Shown here: positions 9,921 through 22,584 of the stretch, piece after piece
Layout: each line of letters starts with the position of its first letter
Numbering within the stretch: position 1 is the first letter of the stretch
From: Ophioderma brevispina
Taxonomy: Eukaryota > Echinodermata > Ophiuroidea > Amphilepidida > Ophiodermatidae
Reading direction: 5' to 3'
DNA: 64,000 nucleotides
Assembly: GCA_023653785.1 (NCBI GenBank)
Contig: JAMKCH010084877.1
Span: 1-64,000 of the forward strand
Position numbers and translations under genes: made by a program
The notes under the pieces: generated by a model
Databases searched by the model: none
Told to the model about the DNA's origin: nothing
What the model saw: only the letters and a program-made list of their open reading frames with translations

Positions 9921-12900
9921 GGGTTATTTCAACTGGTCTTGACATTGTGGGTAATTTTTTGCCATCTCTTTGTGGCATTTTATTTCTGTGTTTTACATCA
10001 CATTTCTCATAATAAACCGGAGTGAAAGAGCAGTAAACTTCTAGCTTCCAGTTGGGCTTTCAGTGTGATTTTCCTATAGTGCCTATTGAAGTGTGAAAAT
10101 TGTAATTATACACGAGAGCATTATTAGGGTTATAGAAGATAATTAAAGCGAGAAAGCCTTCTGCGTACTGCGTTTCATTTTGCGCTGCCATTTACGCACT
10201 CGCAGCCAGATCGAGGGATCCTTCTTGGGTGCGCATGATGCTGCACAGTTGAAGTTCTCCGCGTGAATATTTGCGTTTTTTTATCATGTAATTTTTTGCC
10301 TTGTTTCTTGTGTCGTAAATACCCAATTTTGATGTATCACTTGCAAGAGCATCCCGGCCGTTTTTTCAGGGTGTGGGGTGTGGTGTGGGATAATTGCAAG
10401 GGTCACCAATTACCGAAAACGGCCCATACATCGACATTAAAATGAATACAACAACTTAACATGTTAGATGGTGTATAAGGGAGTGGTGTCTGGTACGTGT
10501 TGAATATCGGCGCGAAAATTTGCCGATGGGATTTTGGCCCTATGTCACCACCACCACATCCCCGCGGTGTACGACCCCGATCATACAGCATTTTTCTTAA
10601 ATTGGTTTTTTTTATGAAAATTCACAAAAAATGGTGAGAAACATCTGTTTGCAGTTTGCCGTACAAGAGCCAATAATCACATTTTTGAAAATGATCGCAC
10701 ATGCCATTGCATTTAAATTTCTAAACTGTACAGTGTGGTCCAAAAAAAGGTTTTTACACTTTTATATCTGCAAATCTCTCAAAAGTCGGTTGGACATATT
10801 CACAGGTTTTTGAAGATATTTATTATTACATATCTTTTTATAACCAGGTGCAAAACGGCGTTCAAAACAAAGCTCAAATAACAAAATGGCGGCCAAATAG
10901 CGAATTGTCAACCCACTTTGCACACACGTAAGTCCTATGGGAAAAACAGAACAGCAAACAGAAATCAATACCAGTGCGTGAACTGTAGGCCTACTCACTT
11001 AACAACCTACTGACACCTTCGGTTTTTGTGTTTTTACCGTTTGAAAATGACTGAGAGAATTATCTCAACCGTGAAACTGACCTTGAAATGCCTATTTACA
11101 TAATAATTAAGTTGATTTCAATTGGGGGGGGATTTTAAATTGAAAGATACATGCTGTTTGTCCTTGCCATGACTGATAGACCCTGCTTGTACATTTTCGA
11201 AGTTTGCCATGTTTGGACAAGATTCATTAAAGAAGAATATTGTAGCTGTTTTAATTTTTAAATTTATAAGTAGAAACTTGAAAAATTTGAGGGTGTCTTA
11301 ATTCCTACCTTTGTGGTTATTATTAAATCCAAAGTCCCATGACGGGTGCCTTGTTCACTGGGTGTATCAATCTTGGCTATAATTCGTGACCGCCACAGAG
11401 TGCGAAAGACTGGCCGTGTGTGCAAAAATGTTTTGACCTTTTTTCTCTAAAAAAGATGGTGGCCATTTTTGTCATTTCAGCTTGGTTTTCATACCGTTTT
11501 CCACCAGATCCAACAAGAGATTGTATTTAATAAGTACCTTCAAACTATTTTGATATGTTCTACTCACTTGGAAATTTGCAGACGAAAAGTTGTCACTTTT
11601 TTTGAACCACTCTGTGTTGTAAGTCTTAAAAGTTCCTATACGGGCTTTTTGCCTGGAGAAAGGAAGAGGGAGAGAGGGGAATGCCTTTGGGGTTCTTAGC
11701 TATATTCTCAGTTTAGAACCCATTTTATAGAAACGTATGAAATGGTGGTGGGGAAGCCGAGGATTGGGGGGGGGGAGGGGGAGGATGAGGAAGGAATTTT
11801 ACGGAACAAATTAGACTCCGATAAAATTCCCAAATATCCCTGCATGCCCGGATCCACCTTAATTTATTTTTTTCCTTGTAAATTTTAAAAAGGTGTTTTG
11901 CTTAAATTGAAACAAAAAATTTCGGATGTCTCCGCTCGCTCTCTGGCTCACTCACTCATCCACACCCCACCCATCCGCCAACCATCCATCCATTCCATAC
12001 CATTTATTGCTTTCTGCAGAGAAGATGCTTTCTGCTAGCAACAAGAAGCCAGTGCTCTTTGCGAACGCGTACTTGGCATGCATGCATGGGTTTTTGCCGC
12101 TTATATCCATGCGTCAATACGCAAGCTAAGCTGCGCTTTTATTCAGGCAAACAGGATCACTTGAAGGGAAAATTGCAATTTTTGGGCCTTTTCATCGTTT
12201 TTCAAGAAAACTAAGTCGGTGACCCCCCGTTTTCATTGGTGCGCCGAAAAGATCTTAAAAAGCTCTTAACTAAGAAAAAAGAACAAATCGATCGATTTTT
12301 GTTTAGAATTTATGTCTGGAAACGAACATTTTTTTCCGTTTTCGCCATAGAGGCTGTTACAATTTTTTGAAAAAATACACATTTGACAGCCTGTAGCCTC
12401 AAAACGAAGTCGGTGGAACCCCCACTTTTTATTTCAGATTTGTCACCTACATCAATTAAAATACCATATATCCAAAAATTAAGAAAATTGTTCGATTATT
12501 TTAATTCTCCTTCTTACCCCTTAAGGCACAAGATTAAGGAGATTAATCCAGGGTCTATTTTGAGATTCTCGATAGGTATGCATATCAAGTGATATATTGC
12601 ATAACTCCCCTGACCAATAGATGGGAGCTTAGTTTAGCCTAATAATCTTTAAAAAGGACAACTCATGCTTAGATTTTTTTACGAGCTCTGTTTAGTGATT
12701 TGATCCAATTAGGGGTGCAGTCAAAACAAATGACCACATGGGACGTGCTGCCGATGTGGGTCTTATTTTAAGCCTTCAGGTATGTGTATACCCAATAACA
12801 TTTCAAACCCATTAATAGCGTGGAAGCTTGCTAGTCTGTGTAGAAAGCAGTACAGTGGGAGTCAAAAAAAACCCTACATTCAGAATAAAAACATAATGAA

Positions 12901-13960
12901 ATAGTTAAGAATTACTTTTGCTCAAATGTTTGCTTTGGTTATAAAGAGGAATAAACAGGCGTTCATAAAAGGTTTATTTTGGTGCTAATTTGCACTTGAG
13001 CAGAAGTTATGCCTATTTAGCTGAGAGCCTAAAATCCTGTTTGGTCGATTTTGAGCCACACAAAATGCATCTTTACATAGAGTAACATGGTCCTTCAGCA
13101 GTGATTTGAGTAAAAACATTTAATACCAAATTAGTGCTAACAATAGGTGGGAGAATAATTTGAAGGATTATACACTCATATCCCGGAGATTACAAAGAAA
13201 TGCTGGCAGGGAAAAAATTGTCAATTTCCCAAATAAGAAAGTCAATATAGCTGTTGTAAGACTACAGTTTTCACTTGGTTGCAGCAAGATTTCCACGGAT
13301 TTAACTACAACAAAACTTGGGAGACAAATGAAACCATAGAAGGTTTGTATTCGCTTGAAAAAAAAAACCGTGCGATATGTGAATTTTAAGTTTTAATTCC
13401 AATTTGTCTTTACAGAAACCTCGGCTTTAATTCTTCTTGCAATTATGGACACTGAGTATACTGTATTTATTGAAAGTAATTACCACCTTAGAATGTAAAA
13501 TAAAGATCTCTGAGCAGTTTCATTATGTTCCTGAGCGAGACAGGATAGGAGTGATTTTTCCAATACCTGACTCTTTTAATGCTTGAACAATGATAATTCT
13601 TTGTAAGATATTTAACTTATAATTATGTTACACAATAGACCGTTTATTCAAACTGAGATGTTGTTGTCTAGAAGAAATCGATACCATCTGAAAATTGCAT
13701 GTGTGATTGCATTTGTTAGAATGTTGATTTATGGGAACACGTCGGTGTCGTGTCAGTCTCTCCGCATTTGTATGGTTAAAATTGGCCAACAGAATTTTTA
13801 GGTCTCTCCCGTAAAATTGACATAATTTCTGATCCCAAAGTTCGAAAAGACAACCAAATAAAATCTTCTGAAGCTGTTTTAGTTCCCGTAAACAACCGAA
13901 GCAAAATTCAACAAAATAATTTTAACCTTGAAGACAATCTTTCCTGAATGTTAGGTTTTT
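9921..13960. other. 4-kb stretch without a recognisable gene
   Basis: No frame in this stretch has a recognisable domain. Fragments of repeat families occur: TTGAATATCGGCGCGAAA near 10,500 resembles the interior of the ATGGCCCGAT element at 54,108. Mariner-like starts (GTGTGGTCCAAAAAAAGG near 10,733 and TACAGTGGGAGTCAAAAAAA near 12,852) have no visible partner end. Two diverged copies of an AAGTCGGTGGAACCCCC-type segment lie near 12,210 and 12,405. Poly-G runs occur near 11,765. Confidence 0.4.
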
Positions 13961-14520
13961 ATTTACTTCCACTGTATAGTGAAACCATCAAATGGATACA
14001 CAGTTACATAATCCAAACCCCAATTTGTTAGTGCAAACCTATTGCTATCTTGTATAGATATTGGTTGTGAGTGAAACCATTTAAACTGAAAACAATAACA
14101 TCATTCCAAACCCATTTCACTAGGGCGAAGATTTAGATAGCAGTATCAAGCGCCCCATATAAAATTGAAAATAAATTAATTATTTAAATAGCCCCCTTTT
14201 TCAGTATGGGCTAAGGTGTTCTATCTTGTGTATATACCCAGTGAAACCATTCCAATTGAGACTAACACAGCATATCCATGGGTGTCTCCAGGCCGTATAA
14301 AGTGAGCACGAGCACCCGGGGGGGGGGGGGGTGGGGTCTAAAAACATTAAAGAATTTCTAGCTGTAATTTGGATCAGAGTGCCACCTGAATGGGTCAATA
14401 GTGTTTTAAATTGATAACCCATAAAACATTCTAAGCCCCATTTGCTAGGGAGAATTGCTTGTTGCTATCTTGTTAGAACAGTATGAGTGAACCATTAAAT
14501 TGCATAAGGCCCAATTAGAA
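13960..14520. repeat. Old diverged tandem repeat (CTATCTT..AGATAGCAGTATGAGTG family)
   Basis: Degenerate units contain GTGAAACCATT, AATAACATCATTCCAAACCC, CACTAGGGCGAAG and GCTATCTT in order, repeated about every 100 to 130 bp. Related units recur at 15,305-15,415 and 20,600-22,080. A G12 run at about 14,318 sits inside. Divergence is far higher than in the other arrays. Confidence 0.65.
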
Positions 14521-14689
14521 AAAAAAAAAAAGTTTATCTCAAAGACTCACATATTTGTTGGAAATTGGCCTTTAGCACATTTTTTTTTAGGTTTATGCTT
14601 ACTTGAAAGATTTTTGTGTCGCCTCCTTAGGCAGGAAGACACAAAGGGATCACTTTGATCCACTGTCGTTTTGAATTCTGTTGTTGTCT

Positions 14690-15035
14690 GTTGTGGAAAA
14701 AGGGTCAACATTTGCTTGTAGTATCCACATACTTTGTATGGATTTAACCCAAACTTCTGTCACATAGGTGCACATGGCATCCCCCCCTTTGTTTGATGAT
14801 GGTCAAAGGGTCACACACCATGTCAAAGGATGTGAGGTCCAATTTGTAAGAGGGTGAAAATGTAAAATTGACTTCAGTTGAAAAGTTTGAACGTTCAATT
14901 GGAAACCAATTGAGTCCATAGGTGCATACATATGGGGTCCCTCCTTTCTTCTTGATGAGTCCAAGGTCACATACCATGTAAAATTGACCTCATTTGAAAG
15001 TTGAAGTTCAATTTGAACCAAACTTGGTTTATGGA
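14690..15035 (-). mobile_element. GTGGGCCGCC-family repeat fragment, expanded internal units
   Basis: The segments CATAGGTGCACATGG, GATGGTCAAAGGGTCA and AATTGACTTCAGTTGAAAAG occur two to three times, diverged. They match the body of the repeat at 27,540-27,740 in reverse orientation. The characteristic ends are absent, so this is a fragment with internal duplications. Confidence 0.6.
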
Positions 15036-15860
15036 TTTTACATTCAAACCCTCATTTTTTTCAGGTCAACGTTCATGGAATCCTATCCTTCCCAAACCGG
15101 ATGGCAGCGCACAACGGTCCAAGGACCGAGTATTTTTTTTTAATTTCAAAAAAATGAAAATTCCGTCCGCAAAGTCGGTCCAAAAATGCATAATAAAAAA
15201 TCCCGCATTTCGTATAGCATTTACAAAAAAAAAAAATTAAAAATCATTTTGCCTTTGCATTTTCACATTTCTTCTCAACCAAACTTGATTTTTTTTGCCT
15301 ATTAACCCTAATAACATCATTCCAAACCCCATTTCATTCATTAGGGCGAACTTTGCTATCTTTTAGATAGAAGTACGAGTGATTCCAAATCCCATTTCAG
15401 TAGGGCACACACATTTCTTATCGTGGTGTCAGCGCAATACGAATGAAGCATTTGACCCACACTGTTAGAAATCTTCATCAATTTTACAATCCACATATTT
15501 TTCCTTTGTATTCACTACTACTACAGGTTCACAAAACTCACCCTAAATCACCCCAAATTCAGGTCTTTAATCATAAAATTTAATGCAAATTTTTATCATA
15601 TTTAAAAACAGCAAACCCCATTACCTTGCTGGTCCAAATGACTGAGATGTCCCTTATTTAATGAAATCTGTCCTTTTTTACTTGTAACAACGACAGTCTA
15701 TGAAACAAAAGCAAATGCATAAATAACAAAGGCATATCCCTTGAAAACATGGTTTCTCTCCCAAAGAAATGAATAAACAATAAACATGTCCACTAAACTG
15801 TTTAACATCCAAGCCTTAAGAAAACAATAGAAACTTACATACACACATCAACAAACCACA
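15036..15860. other. No gene recognised; fragment of old tandem family
   Basis: A short fragment of the AGATAG family occupies about 15,305-15,415 (ATAACATCATTCCAAACCCC, then CTTTTAGATAG). Several poly-A/T runs occur. No coding sequence is supported. Confidence 0.4.
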
Positions 15861-16217
15861 GGTAGGTCATGGCCCGATCGCTCAATAGCCTCTTTTCCCC
15901 GGAGCCCCAGATTGTACCGGAAGTGGTCAACATTTTGGTATCAGAAGAAAGCTACTATTGTTTCTCATTTATCTTGTGAATCATAGGGGCCAAGGCTGGT
16001 TTGGTTTGGAGGTTATGAGCGAAAATATCCCGCATTTTGGTCACCAATATTAAGTTTACACAGTATGTCTATGGGGCTTACCAAATCAGGTTTTTTGCTC
16101 TCACATGAAAACCGAATGAAAAATAATTGGCGCGAAACGTTCCCGATGGTGTTTTTTTGGTAGGGCCAATCTATCAAGATGAAAACTTCATATCCTTCAA
16201 ATCGGGCCATCCCTTTA
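15861..16217 (+). mobile_element. MITE (ATGGCCCGAT family), copy 1
   Basis: The left end CATGGCCCGAT and the right end ATCGGGCCATCCCTTT are inverted repeats. The interior has CCGGAGCCCCAGAT, GAGGTTATGAGCGAAAAT, TCTATGGGGCTTACC and TTGGCGCGAAACG. Two further copies lie at 36,550-36,855 and 54,108-54,456 with the same order. The minus-strand frame at 16,013-16,210 is repeat read-through. Confidence 0.8.
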
Positions 16218-17047
16218 ATGTGTGCAAAACCAAGTCTGTCCAGGTAAAAGGTTAAAAAAAAAAAACAGATTCATTCAATTAGAACAACTCAGTCATTTAG
16301 TACCCAAATTCACGGGGTTGCTGTTTTCAACAAAAGCTATAAACATACTTTTTAAATATGTATAAAGAATTTGGCATACACATTTTATTAACGACCCTGA
16401 AACTGGGGACCTTAACGACACTAATAATAAGTGATGCACCCAAAAGATTCAATAAATATTTAATTTGCAGAATCGCTCATAATTAAGGACAGTCTGTAGA
16501 TTTCTCTTAAGTTATATTTTGCACTGAAAACTCAAAGGAAAAGTAAGAAAACAGCATGTGCTCAAATATATGAAACTCCATTCAATTACGTGTTGTAGTA
16601 AGTGTCCGTACGGACAGTAATACTAAAAAAATTATGATTTTTGTCCTTATTAGGTTTGCTTTCAGTCTATCACTTTCAGGGTTATGTTAGATACCTATGC
16701 TGTTAAGAATTTTAAAAAAATCTGATTTTTTATGATTTTTGATTACCAAATCACTGAGTGCCTTTAAGGTTAAAGTTTTTTTTGGAACACTTCTGTATAT
16801 GGAATGGTTTGGACCGAACATTTAAAGTACTAATTCCCAACCTTGATGTCACCACGTAACACTCCATAAAGAACTAGATTTTTAAAGGTGCTTGTTCCGA
16901 TTTATGTTATTGTGTCTCTACTTGATATGGGAACCTGGCACTTGCCCGTAAGCCCATCAAGTACCGTGGAAACAATGTCCGTTTTGATAGTAGAAGCATA
17001 ATGCATATTGCAGAGCCCTACTCAATACTGTGATAATATTGGATGGT
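16218..17047. other. No gene recognised
   Basis: AT-rich with several A and T runs. No domain-bearing frame and no tandem structure seen. Confidence 0.45.
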
Positions 17048-17265
17048 TACAGGCCGACTCCAAGACTTTCCTTCCCTGAGGAGGGCGCCCTCAATTGACA
17101 AAAAAATCGTGTTTTTTTGCATGTACATACTGCTTGTTCCTATAGTAATCACTGTGTAAATTGCTAAGCTTAAATCGAATTCCTTCATATAGAAATCACA
17201 ACTTTTGTTATAAACTTCCGGATCCGTAATTTTTGTTATACCAGTACCCTATGGGACGTACTACT
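17048..17265 (+). mobile_element. GCTGACTC-family MITE, diverged partial copy B
   Basis: GGCCGACTCCAAGACTTTCC, GAGGGCGCCCTCAATT, ATCACTGTGTAAATTG and TTCCGGATCCG align in order with the left 200 bp of the element at 1102. No matching right end is evident nearby. Confidence 0.6.
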
Positions 17266-17649
17266 ACTAGTAAATTTTACCTGCATCAAACGAAATCCGA
17301 TTCATCTCAAATACGGAATTGTGCTTTAGGTTACCTCTGTTGTTCGAGTTTGACTCTTTTTCATTATTACACCAAACCATTATTTAAAAAAAAAACTGTG
17401 GTTGTCGGGTCGCCGGCATAATTTTACAAGAATAAGACAACATTAAAAAGGATTGTTAAAAGGAGTAATGGTTTTCTAGTTTTAAGTTCACTTTTATTAC
17501 AGAAACATGTTTAAAAAATCTCATAACTGACTTAAAGTAGATGTTTTGATAAGTGAGCAATAAGATTGCATTAAAACCAATCACCTTGTTTACAACTTTG
17601 ATCTCCCGTTGACCTTGACCTTGGTGTGTTACATTTGACCTCACATATT

Positions 17650-19965
17650 ATAAGCTTTAATTTAACATAGGTTTACACCTTCCTGTCATTTCAAATAAAG
17701 AAAATAGAAAAAAAAAACGCCCAATGGGGCGCAAAATGTGTAAAACTGAACCCAAGTTATAAGCTTTAATTTTAACATAGGTTATACCTTCCTTCATTTC
17801 AATAAAGAAAATAAAAAAACGCCCATTGGGCGCCACAATGTGTTAAAACTGATCCCCAAGTTTAATAAGCTTAATTTTAACATAGGTTTACACCTTCCCG
17901 TCATTTCAAATAAAAGAAAATAGAAAAACGCCCAATGGGTGCAAAATGTGTTAAAAAACTTAATCCCCAAGTTATAGCTTTAATTTTAACATAGGTTACA
18001 CCCCTGTCATTTCAAATAAAGAAAAATAGTAACAACGTCCCATTGGGCGCAAAATGTGTTAAAAACTGAATCCCCAAGTTATAATCTTAATTTAACATAG
18101 GTTACGCCTTCCTATCAGTTCAAAATAAAGAAAATAGAAAAACGCCAATTGGGCACAAATGTGTTAAAACTGAATCCCCAAGTTATAAGCTTTAATTTAA
18201 AAACATAGGTTACACCTTCCTGTTCATTTCAAATAAAGAAAATAGAAAAAACGCCCCAGGGGCGCAAATTTGTTAAAACTGAATCCCCAAGTTATAATGC
18301 CTTTAATTTAACATAGGTTACCCTTCCTTCATTTCAAATAAGAAAATAGAAAAAAAACGCCCATTAGGGCGCAAAATGTGTTAAACTGAATCCCCAAGTT
18401 ATAAAGCTTTAATTTCACATAGTTTACACCTTCCCTGTCTTTCAAATAAGAAATAGAAAAAACCGCCCAATTGGGCGCAAAAATTTTTTTTTTTAACTGA
18501 ATCCCCAAGTTAAGCTTTAAATTTAACATAGTTATACCTTCCTTTCAGTTCAAATAAAGAAAATAGAATAAAACGCCCAATTGGCACAAAATGTGTTACA
18601 CTGAATTCCCAATTTTAAGCTTTAAATTTAACATAGGTTACACCTCCTGTCAATTTCAAATAAGAAACTAGAAAAAAAACGGCCCAATTGGGCGCAAAAT
18701 GTGTTTAACACTGAATCCCCAAGTTATAAGCTTTAATTTACCATAGGTTATACCTTCCTATCATTCAAATAAAGAAAAGAGCAAAAACTCCATTGGGCGG
18801 CAAAAATGTGTTAATAACGAATCCCCAAGTTATCTTTTTGAATTAACAGTAGGTTACACCCGTCCTTCTTTCAAAATAAGAAAATAGAAAAAACGGCCCA
18901 TTGGTGCAAATGTGTTAAATACGAATCCCCAATTTATAATCTTTAATTTAACATGGTTTACGCCTCCCTATCATGTCCATAAAGAAATTAGAACAAAACG
19001 CCCAATTGGGCGCAAAATGTGTTAAAATGAATCCCCAAGTTATAAGCTTTTATTTTAAATAGGTTACACCTTTTCCCGTATCATTTCAATAAAGAACATA
19101 GAAAAAAACGCCCAATTGGGCGCAAAATGTGTTAAAACTGAATCCCCAAGTTATAAGCTTAATTTAACATAGGTTACACTTCCCGTCAATTTCAAATAAG
19201 AAATGAAAAAAACGCCCATTGTGCGCAAAATGGTGTTAAAACTGAATCCATCCCCAAGTTAATAAGCTTAATTTAACTAGGTTACAACACCTTCCTGTCC
19301 TTTCAAATAAAGAAAATAGAATAAAACCCCAATGGCACAAAATGTGTTGAAAACTGAATCCCCAAGTTATAAGCTTTAAATTTAACATAGGTTACACCTT
19401 CCTGTCATCATTTCAAATAAAGAAAGAGAAAAACGCCCAAATTGGGCGCAAAATGTGTTTAAAAACTGAATCCCCAAGTTGTTATAAGCTTTTATTTAAC
19501 ATAGGTGTATACCTCCTATCACTTTCAAATACAAGAAATAGAAAAAAAACGCCCCAATTGGGCGCAAAATGTGTTAACCAGAATCCCCAATTATAAGCTT
19601 TAATTAATTTAACATAGGTTACCCTTCCCGTTTTCAAATAAAAAATAGAAAAAACGGCCCAAAAGAAATTGGGCGCAAAATGTTTACAACTGAATCCCCA
19701 GTTATAAGCTTTAATTTAACATAGGTTACAACCTTCCTGTCCTTTCACATAAAGAAAATAGAAAACCGCCCAATTGGGCGCAAATTGTTAAAATGATCCC
19801 CAAGTTAAATCTTTAATTTAACATAGGTTACACCTTCCTATCATTTCAATAAAGAAAATAGAAAAACGCCCAATTGGCGCAAAATGTGTCACACCGAATC
19901 CCAAATTCTAAGCTTTATTTTAATGTAGGTTACACTTCCTGTCATTTCAAATAAAGAAATGGTAC
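17650..19965. repeat. 107-bp minisatellite, about 21 copies, palindrome per unit
   Basis: The unit order is CCCCAAGTTATAAGCTTTAA, TTTAACATAGGTTACACC, TTCCTGTCATTTCAAATAAA, GAAAATAGAAAAAA, CGCCCAATTGGGCG, CAAAATGTGTTAAAACTGAA. CGCCCAATTGGGCG is a perfect 14-bp palindrome, kept in most copies even where neighbouring bases vary. Differences between copies are mostly 1-2 bp indels. No long frame survives; the minus-strand frame at 18,329-18,529 comes from the repeat. Confidence 0.95.
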
Positions 19966-20779
19966 CTAAAACTTCGTCTTAATAATATCACACAATACAT
20001 GGTAAAGCTTCAATCATTACGTAGTTAACTCTACCGTGGCCTGATCATTTTCTTACTTATACTCTCCTATTTGTTACTCTCACCCTTTCTCTATCGCCTG
20101 CCAACTTTTTAACCAAACTCCCTATTCCCAAGCCAGTCTTTTCACCTGAGACTAAATCAAAGAAATGCTTTTTTTAAGTCCCCCCCCCCATTTCAAACAT
20201 CAATGATGTTATTCTTTGTCTGGAAATTGCATCGCACTTACACACCCACACTAAAACTCCAAAATTAATAGTAGTACGTAGAGCCATTTTCATAAAAGAA
20301 AACATTTAAAGAAATGACCTTCAGCTAAGAATAGACTTCCTTCGCATTTGAGAACATGGTTTCATCGTCGGGTCGCTAGGCGACCGACAAAAAATAATAT
20401 TTCCGAAATCTCTGAGTCAGACTTTAACCACTCAACCATGTTGTTGTTTGTTTATAATCCTTGGGAGTAAAATGGAATTTGAGGGCTAAGATTTCAGAAG
20501 AAAATGAGGAAAATATGATCTTTTACATTTGATATCAAATCGATACTACTTCCGGTACTCGGGTGGGTCCCCAAACCTGATGGGAACATGCACCTTTAAT
20601 TTGTAATTCCCATAGGATGAACCATTAAAACCAATAACTCATTACAAAACCCATTTTAGAATGGTGAAGATCAGGGTGTCATCGGAGATATATTAATGTG
20701 GAAGAGGCCACTAATTAGATCTGCATTGTGATTGTTTTTTTATTTTTGCTATCATCAGTAGATAGCAGCTCGGCAGACA
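19966..20779. other. No gene; lone MITE end and old repeat fragment
   Basis: A right end of the GCTGACTC family (AAATCTCTGAGTCAG) lies near 20,405. From about 20,600 the old AGATAG tandem family resumes. A G-rich CGGGTGGGTCCCC segment near 20,562 looks like another repeat edge. Confidence 0.4.
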
Positions 20780-21175
20780 GAGACTGTGCTCTTGTTGACC
20801 TTTCTGTTGACACGCTGCTAGACTCTCCACCTCCCCATTAAGCATCTTACAGACATGGAACACTGCCTGGCTAGATACTCCAAGACCAGATCAACTCACT
20901 ATTACACCTATGACGGAACTACCACCTGGTTGCAATCTTCCACGCAAGGAATGGGTCACCTTAAACCGAATTCGCACAGGAGTCGGTCGCTTCAACAGCA
21001 ATATGCACCGATGGGGGGCTGCAGCCATCACCAGCCTGCCAATGTGGTTCTCCATCACAGACATGGACTGCGGATCACATCCTCAATGAGTGCCCTTCCT
21101 TTCGTCCACCAGTGGACAGACTTCTCAAACCCCAACCAATCAACAGTGAGCTGGCTCCTCCGTTTACAAAACATT
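20780..21175 (+). pseudogene. 3' end of a non-LTR retrotransposon ORF (reverse-transcriptase C-terminal region), frameshifted
   Basis: In one frame the segment from about 20,841 reads SILQTWNTAWLDTPRPDQ and then LPRKEWVTLNRIRTGVGRF followed by NSNMHRWG. After frameshifts near 21,030-21,070 the other frames give TADHILNECPSFRPP and VDRLLKPQPIN. The LPRKEW...LNR-RTG-GRF...HRWG...CxC...TADHIL..CP pattern is the conserved C-terminal tail after the reverse transcriptase in many jockey/CR1-like elements. The element is 5'-truncated and inactive. It sits within the old AGATAG repeat region. Confidence 0.75.
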
Positions 21176-21299
21176 TAGCTGAAAAAGAAGGGAACAATTA
21201 CAAATTCTACCCAATAGCATCTTTACAAACCATTTTTCAGGAGAGTGAGAGTGGGAGAAGTAGTCTTCAGTAGATGTGAGTAGGTTGGATATTACGGAA

Positions 21300-22080
21300 A
21301 TTGTTGATGCTTTTGGTACTATTTTGAATATATAGCAGTATATGAGTGAATCACTTAGAATCAGACCCAATAACATAATTCCAACCCCAATTTAAGCAGG
21401 GAAGGGATTCAGAAAACTATTGACTTGGTTTGTTTTGGCACTCTTCAGTAGATATTAAAATTGTATAATTTTAAACTTGATTTCAGGGTGGAGGATCAGG
21501 AAATTGTTCTTTTTTTATCTTGAGTAGATAGCATGAGGGACCATACGTATTGGCATCATCATCATAAACATGATTTTAGTAAGGTGATCATCCAATAAAT
21601 TGTTGTAGAGAACCACCGAATGTTAAATCTACACAGTGGCGTAGCCAGCTTTTTTTCAGGGGGAACATATATTTTCAGGGGGGCAAGCATATGTTAAAAT
21701 TTATTAGTATAGTATATGGCCTATGTAAATTACTAATTTTTCAGGGTGGAAAGGGGGGGGCAAGATTCTCCACAGGGGGGGAAGCTTCCCCCTGCTTGAT
21801 TGTTCTTGTCTTTATTTTTTGATATCTTTAGTAGATAGCAGTATACAGGTGAACTTTTTAAATATATACCCAATGATAGAGATTTGGGAAATTGACTTAT
21901 TTCCATCTTCAATTGATAACAATATATGGGAGAACCATTAATTTGTCACAGTTAAGTTTATACCTAATTCCAATTCCTACTTTCATTTGAAATTTTGGAA
22001 ATTGTTGATTCTACTTATTTGCTATCTTCAGTAGATAGCAGCTGTATCGGAAGTACCAATTAAAGGGGGATGACCTGATT
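21300..22080. repeat. Old diverged tandem repeat, second block
   Basis: Diverged units again show AGTAGATAGCAGTAT, GAGTGAACCATT and CCAA-CCCATTT segments with GCTATCTTCAGTAGATAG junctions. At least six degenerate copies are present, interrupted by a G-rich insertion at about 21,634. It is the same family as 13,960-14,520. Confidence 0.6.
21634..21795. mobile_element. G-rich element starting CAGTGGCGTAGCCAG
   Basis: The start CAGTGGCGTAGCCAG is a common terminal sequence of hAT-like small elements. The body alternates TTTTTCAGGGGGG with AT-rich sequence and ends CTTCCCCCTG. A clear inverted partner end and target duplication were not found, so it may be truncated. Confidence 0.45.
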
Positions 22081-22580
22081 TAAAGGTCCCAGGAAATGAG
22101 ATGATAAACCTACTCCAAATCTTTGTGGGACATTCCATTGCAATAAACAGGATCAGAAAAAAAAAAGAACACACTACCAGTGATATGATCGTGAAACTAT
22201 TGATTATCAGTCAGTAGCATAAAAAGATTGGCCATTCTTCAAAAAAGTAAACCTTTTTTTTTTGATAAAAAATGAAGTTAATGGTATTGCAATTTCTTTA
22301 CATTATCACATTAACCACCCTTCCAAGTTTCCTGCATGTTATTTTTAAACAATATGTTCAAATCAAACACCCTCATTTGCATAAATGAACATCTTTAATA
22401 TTTTGGGATAAAAAAGTGAGATTTTTACACCATTTTGCTTCTTTAGCTTTATATTAAATAGCTTTTCATTTTTGTTTGAAATACTGCCTAAAGTATTGCA
22501 TAGACTTCAAATTTCAAAATTATGTTGAAAAAATACAAATTATAGGAAATAGACAAGTAATTAACATAGAATTTTAATTG
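22081..22580. other. No gene recognised
   Basis: AT-rich with poly-A/T tracts. No coding or repeat structure seen. Confidence 0.45.
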
Positions 22581-22584
22581 ACTT

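Noticed and set aside
20855..21178. 107-codon plus-strand frame starting MEHCLARYSKTRSTH as a host protein
   Set aside because: It is an out-of-frame reading of the non-LTR retrotransposon tail, whose conserved motifs lie in other frames.
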